The notes under the pieces are model-generated. The model worked only from the letters and a program-made list of their open reading frames with translations, searched no databases and was not told where the DNA came from. Shown here in pieces: positions 47,418 through 57,274 of a stretch of DNA of 64,000 nucleotides; position 1 is the stretch's first letter; each line of letters starts with the position of its first letter. The DNA lies in NCBI RefSeq assembly GCF_009832865.1, contig NZ_CP047130.1, positions 1,674,001 to 1,738,000 on the forward strand, given 5' to 3'. This stretch comes from Colwellia sp. 20A7. GTDB lineage: Bacteria; Pseudomonadota; Gammaproteobacteria; Enterobacterales; Alteromonadaceae. The position numbers and the translations under genes were made by a program.

Positions 47418-49980
47418 ATTTCAATAAATAAAGCATGGATGTTTTTAATTTCATTGGCTTTACGGGTTTATTTAATAATAAAATACCGCTTTCTTTTACT
47501 TCATTTTTAAGCTCTTTACTGTAATTTGCTGTAATCATCATTATGGGGAGAGGCTCACTACGTGAGGCGTTAATTTCCTTCGCTAATGATAGTCCGTTCA
47601 CATCATCATCAAGATGATAGTCAACAATCAATATATCTGCTTTATCGCTGGTAACACTGACTTGTTGTTCTAGATGATGCAAACTTGCAGCTGTTATCAC
47701 AACACAGCCCCAGCGCTCTAACAATTGTGACATACCGGCACAAATACTGGCATCATTATCAATAAGCCAAATTTTACTATTGGTTAGTAAAGTAGTGTCA
47801 AGGTTGTAATTATATTGGTCACTGGCGTGTGATAAATTACTAATTTTACCAAGGGGGACTTTTACTGAAAAAACTGAACCTTTACCTAGCGTAGAATCAA
47901 CCATTATAGGGTGTTCGAGTACTTTAGATATTTTATCAACAATCGCTAATCCTAACCCAAGACCATTACGAAATGCAGTGTGAGAAGAGCTTAATCTTTT
48001 GAATTCTTTAAATATTTCTTGAATTTGACCTTTAGCTATACCTGTACCATTATCCCAAACTTCAATTAAAACATGATTACCTTTACGTCGACAGCCAAGT
48101 AAAACCTTACCGTTGTCTGTATATCGAAAAGCATTTGATAGGAAATTACGTAATATACGTACGAGTAGTACACTGTCGCTGTGCACAATAACATCACTAC
48201 GAACATGGCGTAGTTCTACTTGAAATTGCCCACTGACGTGTTGATATTCACTCACTAAGTTATCGAGTAATTCTGATAATTTGAAGGAACTCTTATCGGC
48301 TTTAACAACGCCGGCATCAAGTTTTGAAATATCGACCAAGGTGCAAATTAAATTTTCTAAATCATCTAATGAATTGCAAACAGAGTGCAGTAGTTTCTTG
48401 GTTTTCCCCTCTAAAGGCGAGTCCATTAATGAACTCGTAAATAGTTGCGCAGCATTTAACGGTTGTAATAAATCATGGCTTACCGCAGCAAGAAACTTTG
48501 TTTTTGAACTGTTAGCGAATTCAGCTTCACTTTTGGCTTTTTGTAAATTGGTTTGTGCCTGGCGGCGATCTTCTACTTCTGTCTGTAACTTATTATTTAG
48601 GCCTTGTAATTGAAATGTTCGTTCTTGAACTCTAATTTCGAGTTCATCATGAGCTTTTTGTAAAGCTAGAGCATTTTTACGTCGTTCAGTAACATCACGA
48701 ATGAGCACGAAAAAACCTTGAACATCACCTTTAGCATCGCGGTTAGGTACGTAGGATTTCAATAAATAACTTAATTCATTATCTTTGTTTTTTTCTTTTA
48801 TTTCAAAAATGACACTTTCACCATTTAAAGCGCGATCAACATAGGGCTTTAATTTGATGAATTCTGATTGCACACGGTTTTGCTCTAACTCTAAGCCATT
48901 TAAGGCACCTTGAGGCCAGCCATACCAGTCAACATAAACCTGATTGGTAAATTGATATTTTAAATCTTTACCCACATAAGCAATCATTGCAGGAACGTTA
49001 TCTGTGATTAGTCGTAACCAACTTTCACTTTTTATTAATGATTCAGCATAACGATGACGTGCGGTAATATCGCTATAGGTTTTAATTATTTTCCCGTTAT
49101 TTAGCCGGTGATCTCTTATTTCGAGTACCGTTCCATCTGTGAGTGTTTGTATGTAGTAATCGTTATTGGTATTTAATTTGGGCGCTAAGTCTAATTCTGT
49201 TAATTTTTGCATATTATCAGTACTAGGGGTTAGCTGTAAGAGATTAGAAGATAATGAACTTATCTGTGAAAAGCGCCTATTCCATACTTCAATTTTATTT
49301 TGGTTACTAATTAACACTACACCCTGGGATAGGTTATCAATGAGGTTTTGCAATAATAATGACTTTTGCGCCATTCCTCGCTCATAACGAGCACTTTCTG
49401 CAGTTTTTACCGCAGTTATGTCGGTATAGAGCATTACCCAACCGCCTTCACTAGTTCGATGTTCATTTAATTGAAACCATCGTTCATCTGCTAATTGGTA
49501 GACAGGGCTGGCAAACGCATCACCAGGTGAAGCGCGTCGAATTAGGCCGCGTGTTTTGGCTAATTCTTTTAAATCTTTTAAATTTGCACCTTTTTTAACA
49601 GGTAAACCAGAGTTGTCCCAAAAGTTAGCAAAATTACTGTTTTGTAAGATAATACGACCTTTACTGTCGAGTAATACAAAGGCTTCTGTAATGCTCTCTA
49701 TAGCATCGACAAAGCGCTGTTTAAATAGGTTAGCTTGGGCGTTAGCTTGCTTTAAAGCATGATTACTTCGCTCAAGTTTTGCTAAAGTTTCATTTAGAGT
49801 GTGAGTTTTTTCTCTAACTTGTTCAGCTAAATGTACTGAATGTTCAAAAGCGGTATAGGGGGCATATTGATTTTCACCACTATCTTCAACGCGCTGCATT
49901 AAGGCATCGTTAATTTTTTTTAATTTACTATTTTGTTGTTTTAGCTGGGCAAGTTGTTCTTCTAAGGCTTTGTTACTCAT
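47416..49980 (-). CDS. PAS-domain hybrid histidine kinase (ErcS'/NahK-like)
   Basis: Start 49980 chosen: GGAGG lies 5 nt upstream; a longer frame begins inside the FIST gene. The 854-residue protein has a coiled coil (LEEQLAQLKQQNSKLKK), three PAS-like domains (near 90-190, 215-315, 325-440), a HisKA helix with FLAAVSHDLLQPLNAAQLF (His near 505), a HATPase (NGTGIAKGQI, GLGLGLAIV), and a C-terminal receiver (IWLIDNDASICAG, phospho-Asp in ILIVDYHLDDDVNG). SHDLLQPLNAA is typical of the ErcS'/NahK group, and ErcS' controls ethanol oxidation in Pseudomonas aeruginosa. It overlaps the FIST gene by 8 bp. No membrane segment is visible, so it is a cytoplasmic sensor. Confidence 0.93.
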   Translation of the reverse strand: MSNKALEEQLAQLKQQNSKLKKINDALMQRVEDSGENQYAPYTAFEHSVHLAEQVREKTHTLNETLAKLERSNHALKQANAQANLFKQRFVDAIESITEAFVLLDSKGRIILQNSNFANFWDNSGLPVKKGANLKDLKELAKTRGLIRRASPGDAFASPVYQLADERWFQLNEHRTSEGGWVMLYTDITAVKTAESARYERGMAQKSLLLQNLIDNLSQGVVLISNQNKIEVWNRRFSQISSLSSNLLQLTPSTDNMQKLTELDLAPKLNTNNDYYIQTLTDGTVLEIRDHRLNNGKIIKTYSDITARHRYAESLIKSESWLRLITDNVPAMIAYVGKDLKYQFTNQVYVDWYGWPQGALNGLELEQNRVQSEFIKLKPYVDRALNGESVIFEIKEKNKDNELSYLLKSYVPNRDAKGDVQGFFVLIRDVTERRKNALALQKAHDELEIRVQERTFQLQGLNNKLQTEVEDRRQAQTNLQKAKSEAEFANSSKTKFLAAVSHDLLQPLNAAQLFTSSLMDSPLEGKTKKLLHSVCNSLDDLENLICTLVDISKLDAGVVKADKSSFKLSELLDNLVSEYQHVSGQFQVELRHVRSDVIVHSDSVLLVRILRNFLSNAFRYTDNGKVLLGCRRKGNHVLIEVWDNGTGIAKGQIQEIFKEFKRLSSSHTAFRNGLGLGLAIVDKISKVLEHPIMVDSTLGKGSVFSVKVPLGKISNLSHASDQYNYNLDTTLLTNSKIWLIDNDASICAGMSQLLERWGCVVITAASLHHLEQQVSVTSDKADILIVDYHLDDDVNGLSLAKEINASRSEPLPIMMITANYSKELKNEVKESGILLLNKPVKPMKLKTSMLYLLK

Positions 49981-51121
49981 TGATGCCTCCGGCAATATAA
50001 ACACCGGTAAATGTTTGATTTAAATGTGTGCCATTGATGTGCTCGCCATAGGTGTTAAATCCTGCAATATTGTATTTTTTATTGAGTTCTCTTACTTTAC
50101 CTTCAAGGCCTTTTTGTTCTATTTCTAAGCGTCTTAAAAAACAATCACAGGCTAAAACTAGCTCTGGTTTTCCGTAACGAAGTGATATTTCGTCTAATTG
50201 TTGTATTACTGGCGCGAATATATCACCCATTTCAACTGCCGTTAGTACAATGCCAACATCTACAGCGCAATAAAAGGTAAGGCTTAAATCAGCCTCATTC
50301 ACTTTTTGAATTGATCGAATATAGTAGTGACCACCAACTTTTACTGCAAGCGGATTAAGTGAAAACACTTCTGGGCTTAAGTCTTTCAAATCCATATTTA
50401 ATAATTTTGCATATTCAAGTGCTGCAGGCTCAGCATTCAGTTCATAAACAGTTCTAGTCTCTGCGTTTGCCGCCGTCACTACTAACTTTTCTATAGGGCG
50501 TGCAATATGGTTACAGTTAAAAACTTCGAAAGGTAGAATTGTATTTATCATGATGACTATGGCTGAATTTTGATAAAAACTGCCCTGATAATAGACATGC
50601 GTTTTCGCTAAACTAATATCATCACCAGCAGACCCACCAAAGTGAGGGATACCTCTACAAGCCGAGTTTAGTGTTACTAAAAACTGTTCTTCGTTTGAAG
50701 AAAGTCCATCAAGTAATGTGAGTAAAAAACTATTATTTTTAATGTCGGTTAATTTTTTAGCTTGGCACTGTTCTATTAGTTCGTTAATGGTTGATTGTGC
50801 GCTGATGGTGTCGAATGTTTCCATTGATTCAATTAAGGCTGCACTGATGGCAAAGTATTGACTAGAAAACCCAATAGCAACAATAGAGTGCTGTTTGTAA
50901 CCTTGCTGGCTTACTTCTCCTGCCGTTGTACAGCCAACAATATCGATATCTTTAAAAGTACTCTCCATTGTTTGTGCTAGTGTGTATAACGCATAAGTTG
51001 ATGAGCAATAAAATAATATAAAACAAATATCTTCTTGATTAAGTTGTTGATAAAGCTCTTGGCTGGCAATTAATGGATCGGTAGCAGTACTGACTGCGGT
51101 TATTGTTTTTATTGTCTGCAT
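49973..51121 (-). CDS. FIST-domain sensor protein
   Basis: The 382-residue protein has a FIST N domain (AVSTATDPLIASQELYQQL, IDIVGCTTAGEVSQQGYKQHSIVAIGFSS, PHFGGSAGDDISLAKTHVYYQGSFY) and a FIST C domain (EYAKLLNMDLKDLSPEVFSLNPLAV, then LVLACDCFLRRLEIEQ and GFNTYGEHINGTHLNQTFTGVYI). FIST domains are thought to bind small ligands and feed signals to kinases. The 8-bp overlap with the histidine kinase gene predicts that this protein works with that kinase. Position next to the alcohol oxidation genes suggests an alcohol- or aldehyde-related signal. Confidence 0.92.
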   Translation of the reverse strand: MQTIKTITAVSTATDPLIASQELYQQLNQEDICFILFYCSSTYALYTLAQTMESTFKDIDIVGCTTAGEVSQQGYKQHSIVAIGFSSQYFAISAALIESMETFDTISAQSTINELIEQCQAKKLTDIKNNSFLLTLLDGLSSNEEQFLVTLNSACRGIPHFGGSAGDDISLAKTHVYYQGSFYQNSAIVIMINTILPFEVFNCNHIARPIEKLVVTAANAETRTVYELNAEPAALEYAKLLNMDLKDLSPEVFSLNPLAVKVGGHYYIRSIQKVNEADLSLTFYCAVDVGIVLTAVEMGDIFAPVIQQLDEISLRYGKPELVLACDCFLRRLEIEQKGLEGKVRELNKKYNIAGFNTYGEHINGTHLNQTFTGVYIAGGINE

Positions 51122-51174
51122 AGGGTTGCCTATTAATCATATTGTTATTATGCACCCATCATATTCTCCACCCG

Positions 51175-53334
51175 TTATAGTTCAATATATTTAATTTTTA
51201 GTGGTGGAGGCGTTGGTGCTTTATTTTTTTTATTTGGTTTATTTGCATACTTGTTCACAACACACAGTTGTGGGCTTTCAATAGTAACTAAACATTCCAA
51301 ACATTGAATACATTCCCCGTAATCAATGGAGCCATCTTGATTTATTGCGTCTATACCACATTTTTTGTTACGACAAAGTTGACAGGAGGACCCGCATTCT
51401 TTGCGTCGTCTTAACCATTTAAACATAGGGTAGCGACCAATAATAGCAAGGCCCGCTCCTAAGGGACATAAATAGCGACAATAAAACTTATGAATCTTTA
51501 AGCTAAGGGCTAATAATAAAACAACATATAAAACAAACGGCCAGTATCGAACAAAATTGAGTGTGATACTGGTTTTAAATGGTTCTATTTCGGCAAGCTT
51601 CTCTGCAATAGTAAGTGAATAAAAGGAGCTACCAACTAATAAAATTAATACGACATATTTTATTTTCTGTGCCTTGCTATGGTGATGCGGTTTTATTTTT
51701 ATTTGTTTTATTTTTAATTTTTTGGCAATTAAAGCAGCAAATTCCTGGAGTGCACCAAAAGGGCATAACCAACCACAAAATAAACCTCTTCCAAATAAAA
51801 ATAGACTAATAAAAACGAAAACCCATAAAATAAAAATGATGGGATCAAGTAAGAAAACATTAATGTTAAAACCTTGCCATATTGATAAAAATAACGTGTA
51901 AATGTTTACGACAGATAACTGGCCTTGAGAATAAAAACCGATAAAAAACAGGACAAAAGTTAATGATGCAAATCGTAATTTATGAGTGACTTCAACATTT
52001 TTAGCAATGGTTTCTTGTTTAATGAATAACCAGGATAAAAAGATAAGGTAAGCGCTTAGTAGTATTATTTCAACAGTTCGGTCTATCCAGATTTTTAACC
52101 ATAAAGGTCGGTTTTCTTCTGGATTTACGACTAGATCTTTATGAATAAAAAGGTTGTCAGGCAAAATATTATCAATGGTAAAACTATATTGATTTTTAGA
52201 TAGAAAAGATTGGTTGTAGTTTAATGTTAATGATAAAGATAAGTTTTTATTCAATTCAAAACCGGATTGAGATTTTATCCGAAAGACTTTTATATTATTG
52301 AAATCAGGGACAGTCTGAGCAAATGATGGTTCGTAATAGCTATAAAAGTCGATGTCACGAAGATCAACAGGCAAAGTTGCTTGCTGCCCACTTAAACGAC
52401 TAGGTACTGTTTGTGGGATAAACTCCTCACTCACAAAAGCATATTTACCATGACCAAATACCATTAATGCGTGTTCACCGGGTTTTAAATTTTCAATTAA
52501 CCGTTGGTATTCTTGCTCGCCTAATAAATTTTTACCAATAATAGGAACATGAACAAATGCAAAGTAGAGGTCAATAAAATCATTCTCTCCTTCACTTACT
52601 TGGTTAATTTTATTTATTAAGCTCGTTGACGATTTATCAACAATTGCGAGGGCTTGATCACGGGTAACTTGCCAATGTGTCACAAGATTTTCACTCAATA
52701 GCTCTGAGAATGTGAGCGGCTTATAGTAATCAGGGTTTATGCTCGTTCGTGATGGGGCAACAAAACCAGAGAGCCGTTCTCGTGCAACTTGAATAGCAGA
52801 AGCGGTAATGGTGTCATTAATAACTAACACAGAGATGGTTGCCTTAGTAACACCATCAATAAACGTTGCCCCAAGCGAGTCTTTATTACGGGCATTTACG
52901 ATAAAACGCTCTTTAACTGAATGTCCCTTGAATTGCTTAATAAAATCAAACATTGGCTCTTCACCTAAGCCATGTAAGAAGATGGGTTCATTATGTTTTA
53001 ATATTTTTAAGCCAGTAAAAACGCCTTCGGTATCGATACCAATTAATACGTTAATTGTTTGACCAGAAAAGCCAATAAAATTGACAAAATCATCAGATTC
53101 GAAAACATAACCTAGCAGCTCATTAAGTTGATAAACAGGTGTGACTGGAATTTCTTTGTCAACAGGGCCAATACGTGTAGCGCTGGGGAATATATGGTAA
53201 ATTTCATCCGCCATAGAAGCGGCATTTGGACTTTCTTGTGTATTAAAAGCAGTAGCGTGAAAAGAGGGTGAGAACATCAAAAAAAGGGTTAGGGTTACCC
53301 AAAACATTAACGGGTTTACTTTTTTAGAATGCAT
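51175..53334 (-). CDS. NosR/NirI-like membrane flavoprotein with 4Fe-4S sites
   Basis: Start 53334 (ATG) chosen over an upstream TTG. The 719-residue protein has a signal sequence (VTLTLFLMFSPSFHATA), a periplasmic FMN-binding domain (HGLGEEPMFDFIKQFKGHSV, then DSLGATFIDGVTKATISVLVINDT with Thr/Ser at the flavin-attachment place), about six membrane helices (420-640), and Cys motifs FCGWLCPFGALQEF, YCRYLCPLGAGLA, and two 4Fe-4S sites CQLCRNKKC and CIQCLECL. It resembles NosR/NirI, which pass electrons across the inner membrane. No nos genes are near; the neighbours are PQQ-dehydrogenase genes, so it may supply or drain electrons there or have a regulatory role. Confidence 0.85.
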   Translation of the reverse strand: MHSKKVNPLMFWVTLTLFLMFSPSFHATAFNTQESPNAASMADEIYHIFPSATRIGPVDKEIPVTPVYQLNELLGYVFESDDFVNFIGFSGQTINVLIGIDTEGVFTGLKILKHNEPIFLHGLGEEPMFDFIKQFKGHSVKERFIVNARNKDSLGATFIDGVTKATISVLVINDTITASAIQVARERLSGFVAPSRTSINPDYYKPLTFSELLSENLVTHWQVTRDQALAIVDKSSTSLINKINQVSEGENDFIDLYFAFVHVPIIGKNLLGEQEYQRLIENLKPGEHALMVFGHGKYAFVSEEFIPQTVPSRLSGQQATLPVDLRDIDFYSYYEPSFAQTVPDFNNIKVFRIKSQSGFELNKNLSLSLTLNYNQSFLSKNQYSFTIDNILPDNLFIHKDLVVNPEENRPLWLKIWIDRTVEIILLSAYLIFLSWLFIKQETIAKNVEVTHKLRFASLTFVLFFIGFYSQGQLSVVNIYTLFLSIWQGFNINVFLLDPIIFILWVFVFISLFLFGRGLFCGWLCPFGALQEFAALIAKKLKIKQIKIKPHHHSKAQKIKYVVLILLVGSSFYSLTIAEKLAEIEPFKTSITLNFVRYWPFVLYVVLLLALSLKIHKFYCRYLCPLGAGLAIIGRYPMFKWLRRRKECGSSCQLCRNKKCGIDAINQDGSIDYGECIQCLECLVTIESPQLCVVNKYANKPNKKNKAPTPPPLKIKYIEL

Positions 53335-53423
53335 GTTCACACCCAAAGAAATTGTTATAGTCTTTACTTCATATTTAATGACATGCTAAGTAAAGACTAT
53401 ATTATTTATTTAATTTTTGTTGG

Positions 53424-53463
53424 CTGAATGAGTAGCGGTTTTCCTTAGATGCCACTCATTCAG
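53424..53463 (-). terminator. Hairpin after exaC
   Basis: CTGAATGAGT (53424-53433) and ACTCATTCAG (53454-53463) pair perfectly; the stem extends by a few more pairs. It lies 16 bp past the exaC stop. The T run after it on the minus strand is poor, so read-through to the NosR-like gene is possible. Confidence 0.5.
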
Positions 53464-53478
53464 TTAACATCCATAAGC

Positions 53479-54999
53479 TTAGAAGAAGCCTAAAGGACTT
53501 GTGCTATAGCTAACTAATAAGTTCTTAGTTTGCTGATAATGATCAAGCATCATTTTATGGGTTTCGCGACCAATACCTGATTTCTTATAACCACCAAATG
53601 CAGCATGTGCAGGGTATAAATGGTAACAGTTAGTCCATACACGTCCAGACTGAATACCACGACCCATACGATGAGCAACGTTGGCATCACGTGTCCAAAC
53701 ACCGGCACCCAAACCAAAGGCACTGTCGTTAGCAATAGCAAGTGCTTCAGCTTCATCTTTAAAGGTTGTTACGGCGATAACTGGTCCAAAAATTTCTTCT
53801 TGGAAAATACGCATTGAGTTATTACCTTGCATGATTGTTGGTTGCACGTAATAACCAGTACCTAGATCGTTATCTAAAGTTTCTTTATCACCACCAGTTA
53901 GTACTTTCGCACCTTCATCTTTACCAATGGTTAAGTAGCTCATTATTTTATCGAACTGTTCTTCTGATGCTTGAGCACCAACCATAGTTTCAGTATCTAA
54001 TGGGTTACCACGAATAATTTTATTCGCTTTAGCGATAACTTTTTCAATGAATTCGTCAAAAATATCTTCTTGGATTAATGCACGAGAAGGACAAGTACAT
54101 ATTTCACCTTGGTTGAAGAATCCTAAAACAAAGCCTTCAGCACATTTTTCAAGGAATTCATCTTCAAATTGAGTGATATCATTGAAGAAGATGTTTGGTG
54201 ATTTACCACCTAGTTCAACCGTAGATGGAATTAAGTTTTCAGCAGCACATTTTAGGATATGTTGACCAACAGGTGTAGAACCTGTAAAGGCAATTTTACC
54301 TATACGTGTACTTGTTGCTAATGCTTCTCCGGCTTCTTTACCGTAGCCATTTACAATATTTAATACGCCAGGAGGAAGTAAGTCAGCGATAAGCTCTATT
54401 AATATTAAAATACTAACAGGTGTTTGTTCAGCAGGCTTTAATATGACACAGTTACCAGCAGCAAGTGCCGGAGCAAGTTTCCATGCAGCCATTAGTATTG
54501 GGAAATTCCAAGGAATAATTTGGCCAACAACACCGATAGGTTCGTGGAAATGATAAGCAACAGTGTCATCATCTATTTGAGAAAGAGTACCTTCTTGAGC
54601 TCGGATACAACCAGCATAGTAACGGAAGTGATCAACACTTAACGGGATATCTGCTGCAAGTGTTTCACGTACTGGCTTACCGTTGTCCCATGAATCTGCG
54701 ATAGCAATCGTTTCTAAATTTGCTTCTATTCTATCAGCAATTTTTAGTAAAATATTTGAGCGCTCTTGAACTGAAGTTTTTCCCCATGCTTCTTTTGCTG
54801 CATGAGCTGCATCTAATGCTAATTCAATATCTTCTGCACTTGAACGTGGGATTTTACAAATCTCTTGGCCTGTAATAGGTGTTGTATTGGTAAAATAATT
54901 ACCCTTAACAGGAGCAACCCAATCACCGCCGATAAAGTTTTCATATTTAGGTTTAAAAGAAACGACAGAACCTTCACTGCCTGGGTTTGCATAGATCAT
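53479..54999 (-). CDS. exaC: NAD-dependent aldehyde dehydrogenase (ExaC-like)
   Basis: The 506-residue protein is a full-length aldehyde dehydrogenase of the acetaldehyde (AldA/ExaC) group. [41 protein letters not shown] holds the NAD site with catalytic Asn, [10 protein letters not shown] the Rossmann contact, [13 protein letters not shown] the general-base Glu, and [16 protein letters not shown] the nucleophile Cys (near residue 302). It oxidises the aldehyde made by ExaA to a carboxylate. It is in the same orientation as exaA, 284 bp downstream of its stop, with its own GAGGTGA ribosome site. A strong terminator after exaA indicates a separate transcript. Confidence 0.94.
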   Translation of the reverse strand: MIYANPGSEGSVVSFKPKYENFIGGDWVAPVKGNYFTNTTPITGQEICKIPRSSAEDIELALDAAHAAKEAWGKTSVQERSNILLKIADRIEANLETIAIADSWDNGKPVRETLAADIPLSVDHFRYYAGCIRAQEGTLSQIDDDTVAYHFHEPIGVVGQIIPWNFPILMAAWKLAPALAAGNCVILKPAEQTPVSILILIELIADLLPPGVLNIVNGYGKEAGEALATSTRIGKIAFTGSTPVGQHILKCAAENLIPSTVELGGKSPNIFFNDITQFEDEFLEKCAEGFVLGFFNQGEICTCPSRALIQEDIFDEFIEKVIAKANKIIRGNPLDTETMVGAQASEEQFDKIMSYLTIGKDEGAKVLTGGDKETLDNDLGTGYYVQPTIMQGNNSMRIFQEEIFGPVIAVTTFKDEAEALAIANDSAFGLGAGVWTRDANVAHRMGRGIQSGRVWTNCYHLYPAHAAFGGYKKSGIGRETHKMMLDHYQQTKNLLVSYSTSPLGFF

Positions 55000-55221
55000 A
55001 TATCACCTCGTAATTAGATCAGTCAGAATTAGACTCTTTTCCGTGATCTTGTTTATGTATACTTTGATTGTTACCAAAGTGTTTTGGTATATCTATAATA
55101 AGGTCGTTAAGGCAAGTAAAACTATTGTCCCTTTGCATTGAAAACATCATACTTTAGAAGGAATAGGTGCTTTTATGCTGCTTTTTCATATCTTTTTTAA
55201 TTTGGTTAGTTGAATTACTTT

Positions 55222-55262
55222 AATTAAAAAAAAGGCTTTTGAATAAAATTCAAAAGCCTTTT
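55222..55262 (-). terminator. Strong rho-independent terminator of exaA
   Basis: AAAAGGCTTTTGAAT (55230-55244) and ATTCAAAAGCCTTTT (55248-55262) form a perfect 15-bp stem with a 3-nt loop. On the minus strand it is followed by a T8 tract. It begins 20 bp past the exaA stop. Confidence 0.93.
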
Positions 55263-55282
55263 ATGTGGTTATTTAGATTAAA

Positions 55283-57046
55283 CTACTTAGGTAGTTTAAA
55301 TGTCCACACACTGCCACCTTGGTTAAAGTGTTTTACACGCTCGGCAACATCACCGCCCCATAAAGGTACAGCGCCACCCCAACCAGATAAAACAGAGATG
55401 TATTGTTCACCATTCATATCCCAAGTAACGGGAGTACCAACAATACCTGAGCCAGTGTTAAATTTGTATTTAACTTCACCTGTTTTAGCATCAAGTGCTA
55501 ATAGGTAGCCTTCTGGCGTACCGGTAAATACCAGGTTACCTGCGGTAGCAAGTACACCACCCCATAATGGTGAGTAGTTATTGTAGCGCCAAACAACATT
55601 ACCTGTTTTAGGGTCAATTGCTTTTAACACACCAATATAGTCTTTATTAATGGGTTTAATCGTGAAACCAGCACCTAAGTAAGCAGCCCCTTTTTTGTAG
55701 GCTGTCGGCTCGTTCCATATATCCATTTCCCACTCATTTGAAGGTACATAAAATAGCTCTGTATCTTGACTGTAAGCCATAGGCATCCAGTTTTTACCGC
55801 CTAAGAAAGCAGGAGCTGAAAGAACAGTACTGCCTTTATTACCATCTTGTGATTTACTTGGATCACTTGGTCTATTGGTATCATCGTAGATTGGACGTCC
55901 TTTATCGGTAAGTCCTTTAGCCCAAGTGATTTTATCAACAAATGGGAAGCCTCGAATGAAATCACCATTTTCACGGTTCAATACATAGAAAAAACCGTTT
56001 CTATCAGCTGTAGCTGCGGCTTTAATCGTTTTACCGTTTTCTTTATAATCGAATGGAATTAGTTCGTTAACACCATCGAAATCCCAACCATCATGTGGTG
56101 TAGTTTGGAAATGCCAAACAATTTTTCCGGTATCTGGGTCTAGTGCTAAACGAGATGATGAGAAAAGGTTGTCGCCTGGACGTAAGTGAGAGTTCCATGG
56201 TGCAGGGTTACCTGTACCAAAGAAAAGCAGATCAGTGTCAGCATCATAAGTGCCGCCTAACCAAGGCGCTGCACCACCTGATTTCCAAAGATCGCCAGGC
56301 CATGTTTGTCCTGGTTTACCACCAGAAATGCCATTCTCCATTTTTTTACCATCTTTCCAGATGTACCCCATATGGCCTTCAACCGTTGGGCGTTCCCAAA
56401 CTAATTGACCATTTTTAGCATCATAAGCTCTTACTTTACCTACTACGCCAAATTCACCACCCGCAACACCTGTGATGATTTTACCTTTGACAACAATAGG
56501 GGCAGCAGTAATTGAGTAACCGGCTTTATAATCTTCTACCGTTTTTTTCCAAACTACTTTACCTGTGTCTTTATTAAGAGCAACAAGTTTAGCGTCAAGC
56601 GTACCAAAAATAACTAAGTCGCCATATAGCGCAACACCACGGTTGATAACATCACAACAAGGCATAATGCCGTCAGGTAGACGAGCATCATATTGCCAAA
56701 TTTCGTCACCTGTATTTACGTCAATAGCGTATGCTCTTGAGTATGAGCCTGTAATATACATAACGCCGTCTTTAATCATCGGTTGAGATTCTTGACCACG
56801 TTGTTTTTCGCCACCTAATGAAAATGCCCATACTGGGCGTATTTCTTTCACTGTGTCGATATTTATTTTATCAAGAGGGCTGTAACGTTGTCCTCTTAGA
56901 CCCATTCCATAAGACACAATACTTTCAGTGGTCATTTGGTCTTGTGCAATATCTTTATCAGTTACATTAGCATTTGCTATGCCAGTTAGTGATAAAGATA
57001 TCGCCATGGATAATGACAATACCTTGGTTTTACATGTTGTTATCAT
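55283..57046 (-). CDS. exaA: PQQ-dependent alcohol dehydrogenase, lanthanide-type active site
   Basis: Start 57046 chosen because GAGGAAATAAC precedes it; the 587-residue product begins with signal peptide [24 protein letters not shown]. The vicinal disulfide pair Cys130-Cys131 ([11 protein letters not shown]), metal ligands Glu in GGEFGVVG (about 198) and Asn in GTGNPAPWN (about 280), the catalytic Asp322 and tryptophan-docking repeats are all present. Asp324, two residues after the catalytic Asp ([11 protein letters not shown]), is the extra metal ligand seen in XoxF and PedH lanthanide enzymes; calcium enzymes have Ala or Ser there. It oxidises alcohols in the periplasm and passes electrons to cytochrome c-550 encoded upstream. 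No pqq genes are nearby. Confidence 0.93.
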   Translation of the reverse strand: MITTCKTKVLSLSMAISLSLTGIANANVTDKDIAQDQMTTESIVSYGMGLRGQRYSPLDKINIDTVKEIRPVWAFSLGGEKQRGQESQPMIKDGVMYITGSYSRAYAIDVNTGDEIWQYDARLPDGIMPCCDVINRGVALYGDLVIFGTLDAKLVALNKDTGKVVWKKTVEDYKAGYSITAAPIVVKGKIITGVAGGEFGVVGKVRAYDAKNGQLVWERPTVEGHMGYIWKDGKKMENGISGGKPGQTWPGDLWKSGGAAPWLGGTYDADTDLLFFGTGNPAPWNSHLRPGDNLFSSSRLALDPDTGKIVWHFQTTPHDGWDFDGVNELIPFDYKENGKTIKAAATADRNGFFYVLNRENGDFIRGFPFVDKITWAKGLTDKGRPIYDDTNRPSDPSKSQDGNKGSTVLSAPAFLGGKNWMPMAYSQDTELFYVPSNEWEMDIWNEPTAYKKGAAYLGAGFTIKPINKDYIGVLKAIDPKTGNVVWRYNNYSPLWGGVLATAGNLVFTGTPEGYLLALDAKTGEVKYKFNTGSGIVGTPVTWDMNGEQYISVLSGWGGAVPLWGGDVAERVKHFNQGGSVWTFKLPK

Positions 57047-57226
57047 TGTTATTTCCTCTCGGGTTGTAAATTTTTGGTTAAAGATCATGTACTATGTTTA
57101 CTTACCTGCTTAAGATTAATTAATTTGTATATCAATTATAGATATGAATAAAACTTTGAAGCAGGTTCTAACGATATTAAAATGTCTCTATTTACTTATA
57201 TATGACTCGGCGGTAGCGTTTTTTTC

Positions 57227-57241
57227 ATCATTTAGTATGAT
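57227..57241 (-). promoter_or_regulatory. Shared motif upstream of exaA
   Basis: ATCATTTAGTATGAT (plus-strand reading) has ATCAT/ATGAT inverted arms, is preceded by GCGGTAG and followed by TAAAGGG. The same arrangement occurs upstream of the cytochrome gene at 58712-58726. It lies about 180 bp before the exaA start, a position fit for activator binding. Confidence 0.5.
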
Positions 57242-57274
57242 TAAAGGGATGAAGTTGAATATCGTTCTTTTCGA

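Noticed and set aside
57089..57274. pqqA peptide gene near exaA
   Set aside because: No short frame with the conserved Glu-x-x-x-Tyr pattern was found in the gaps of the alcohol locus; pqq genes must be elsewhere.
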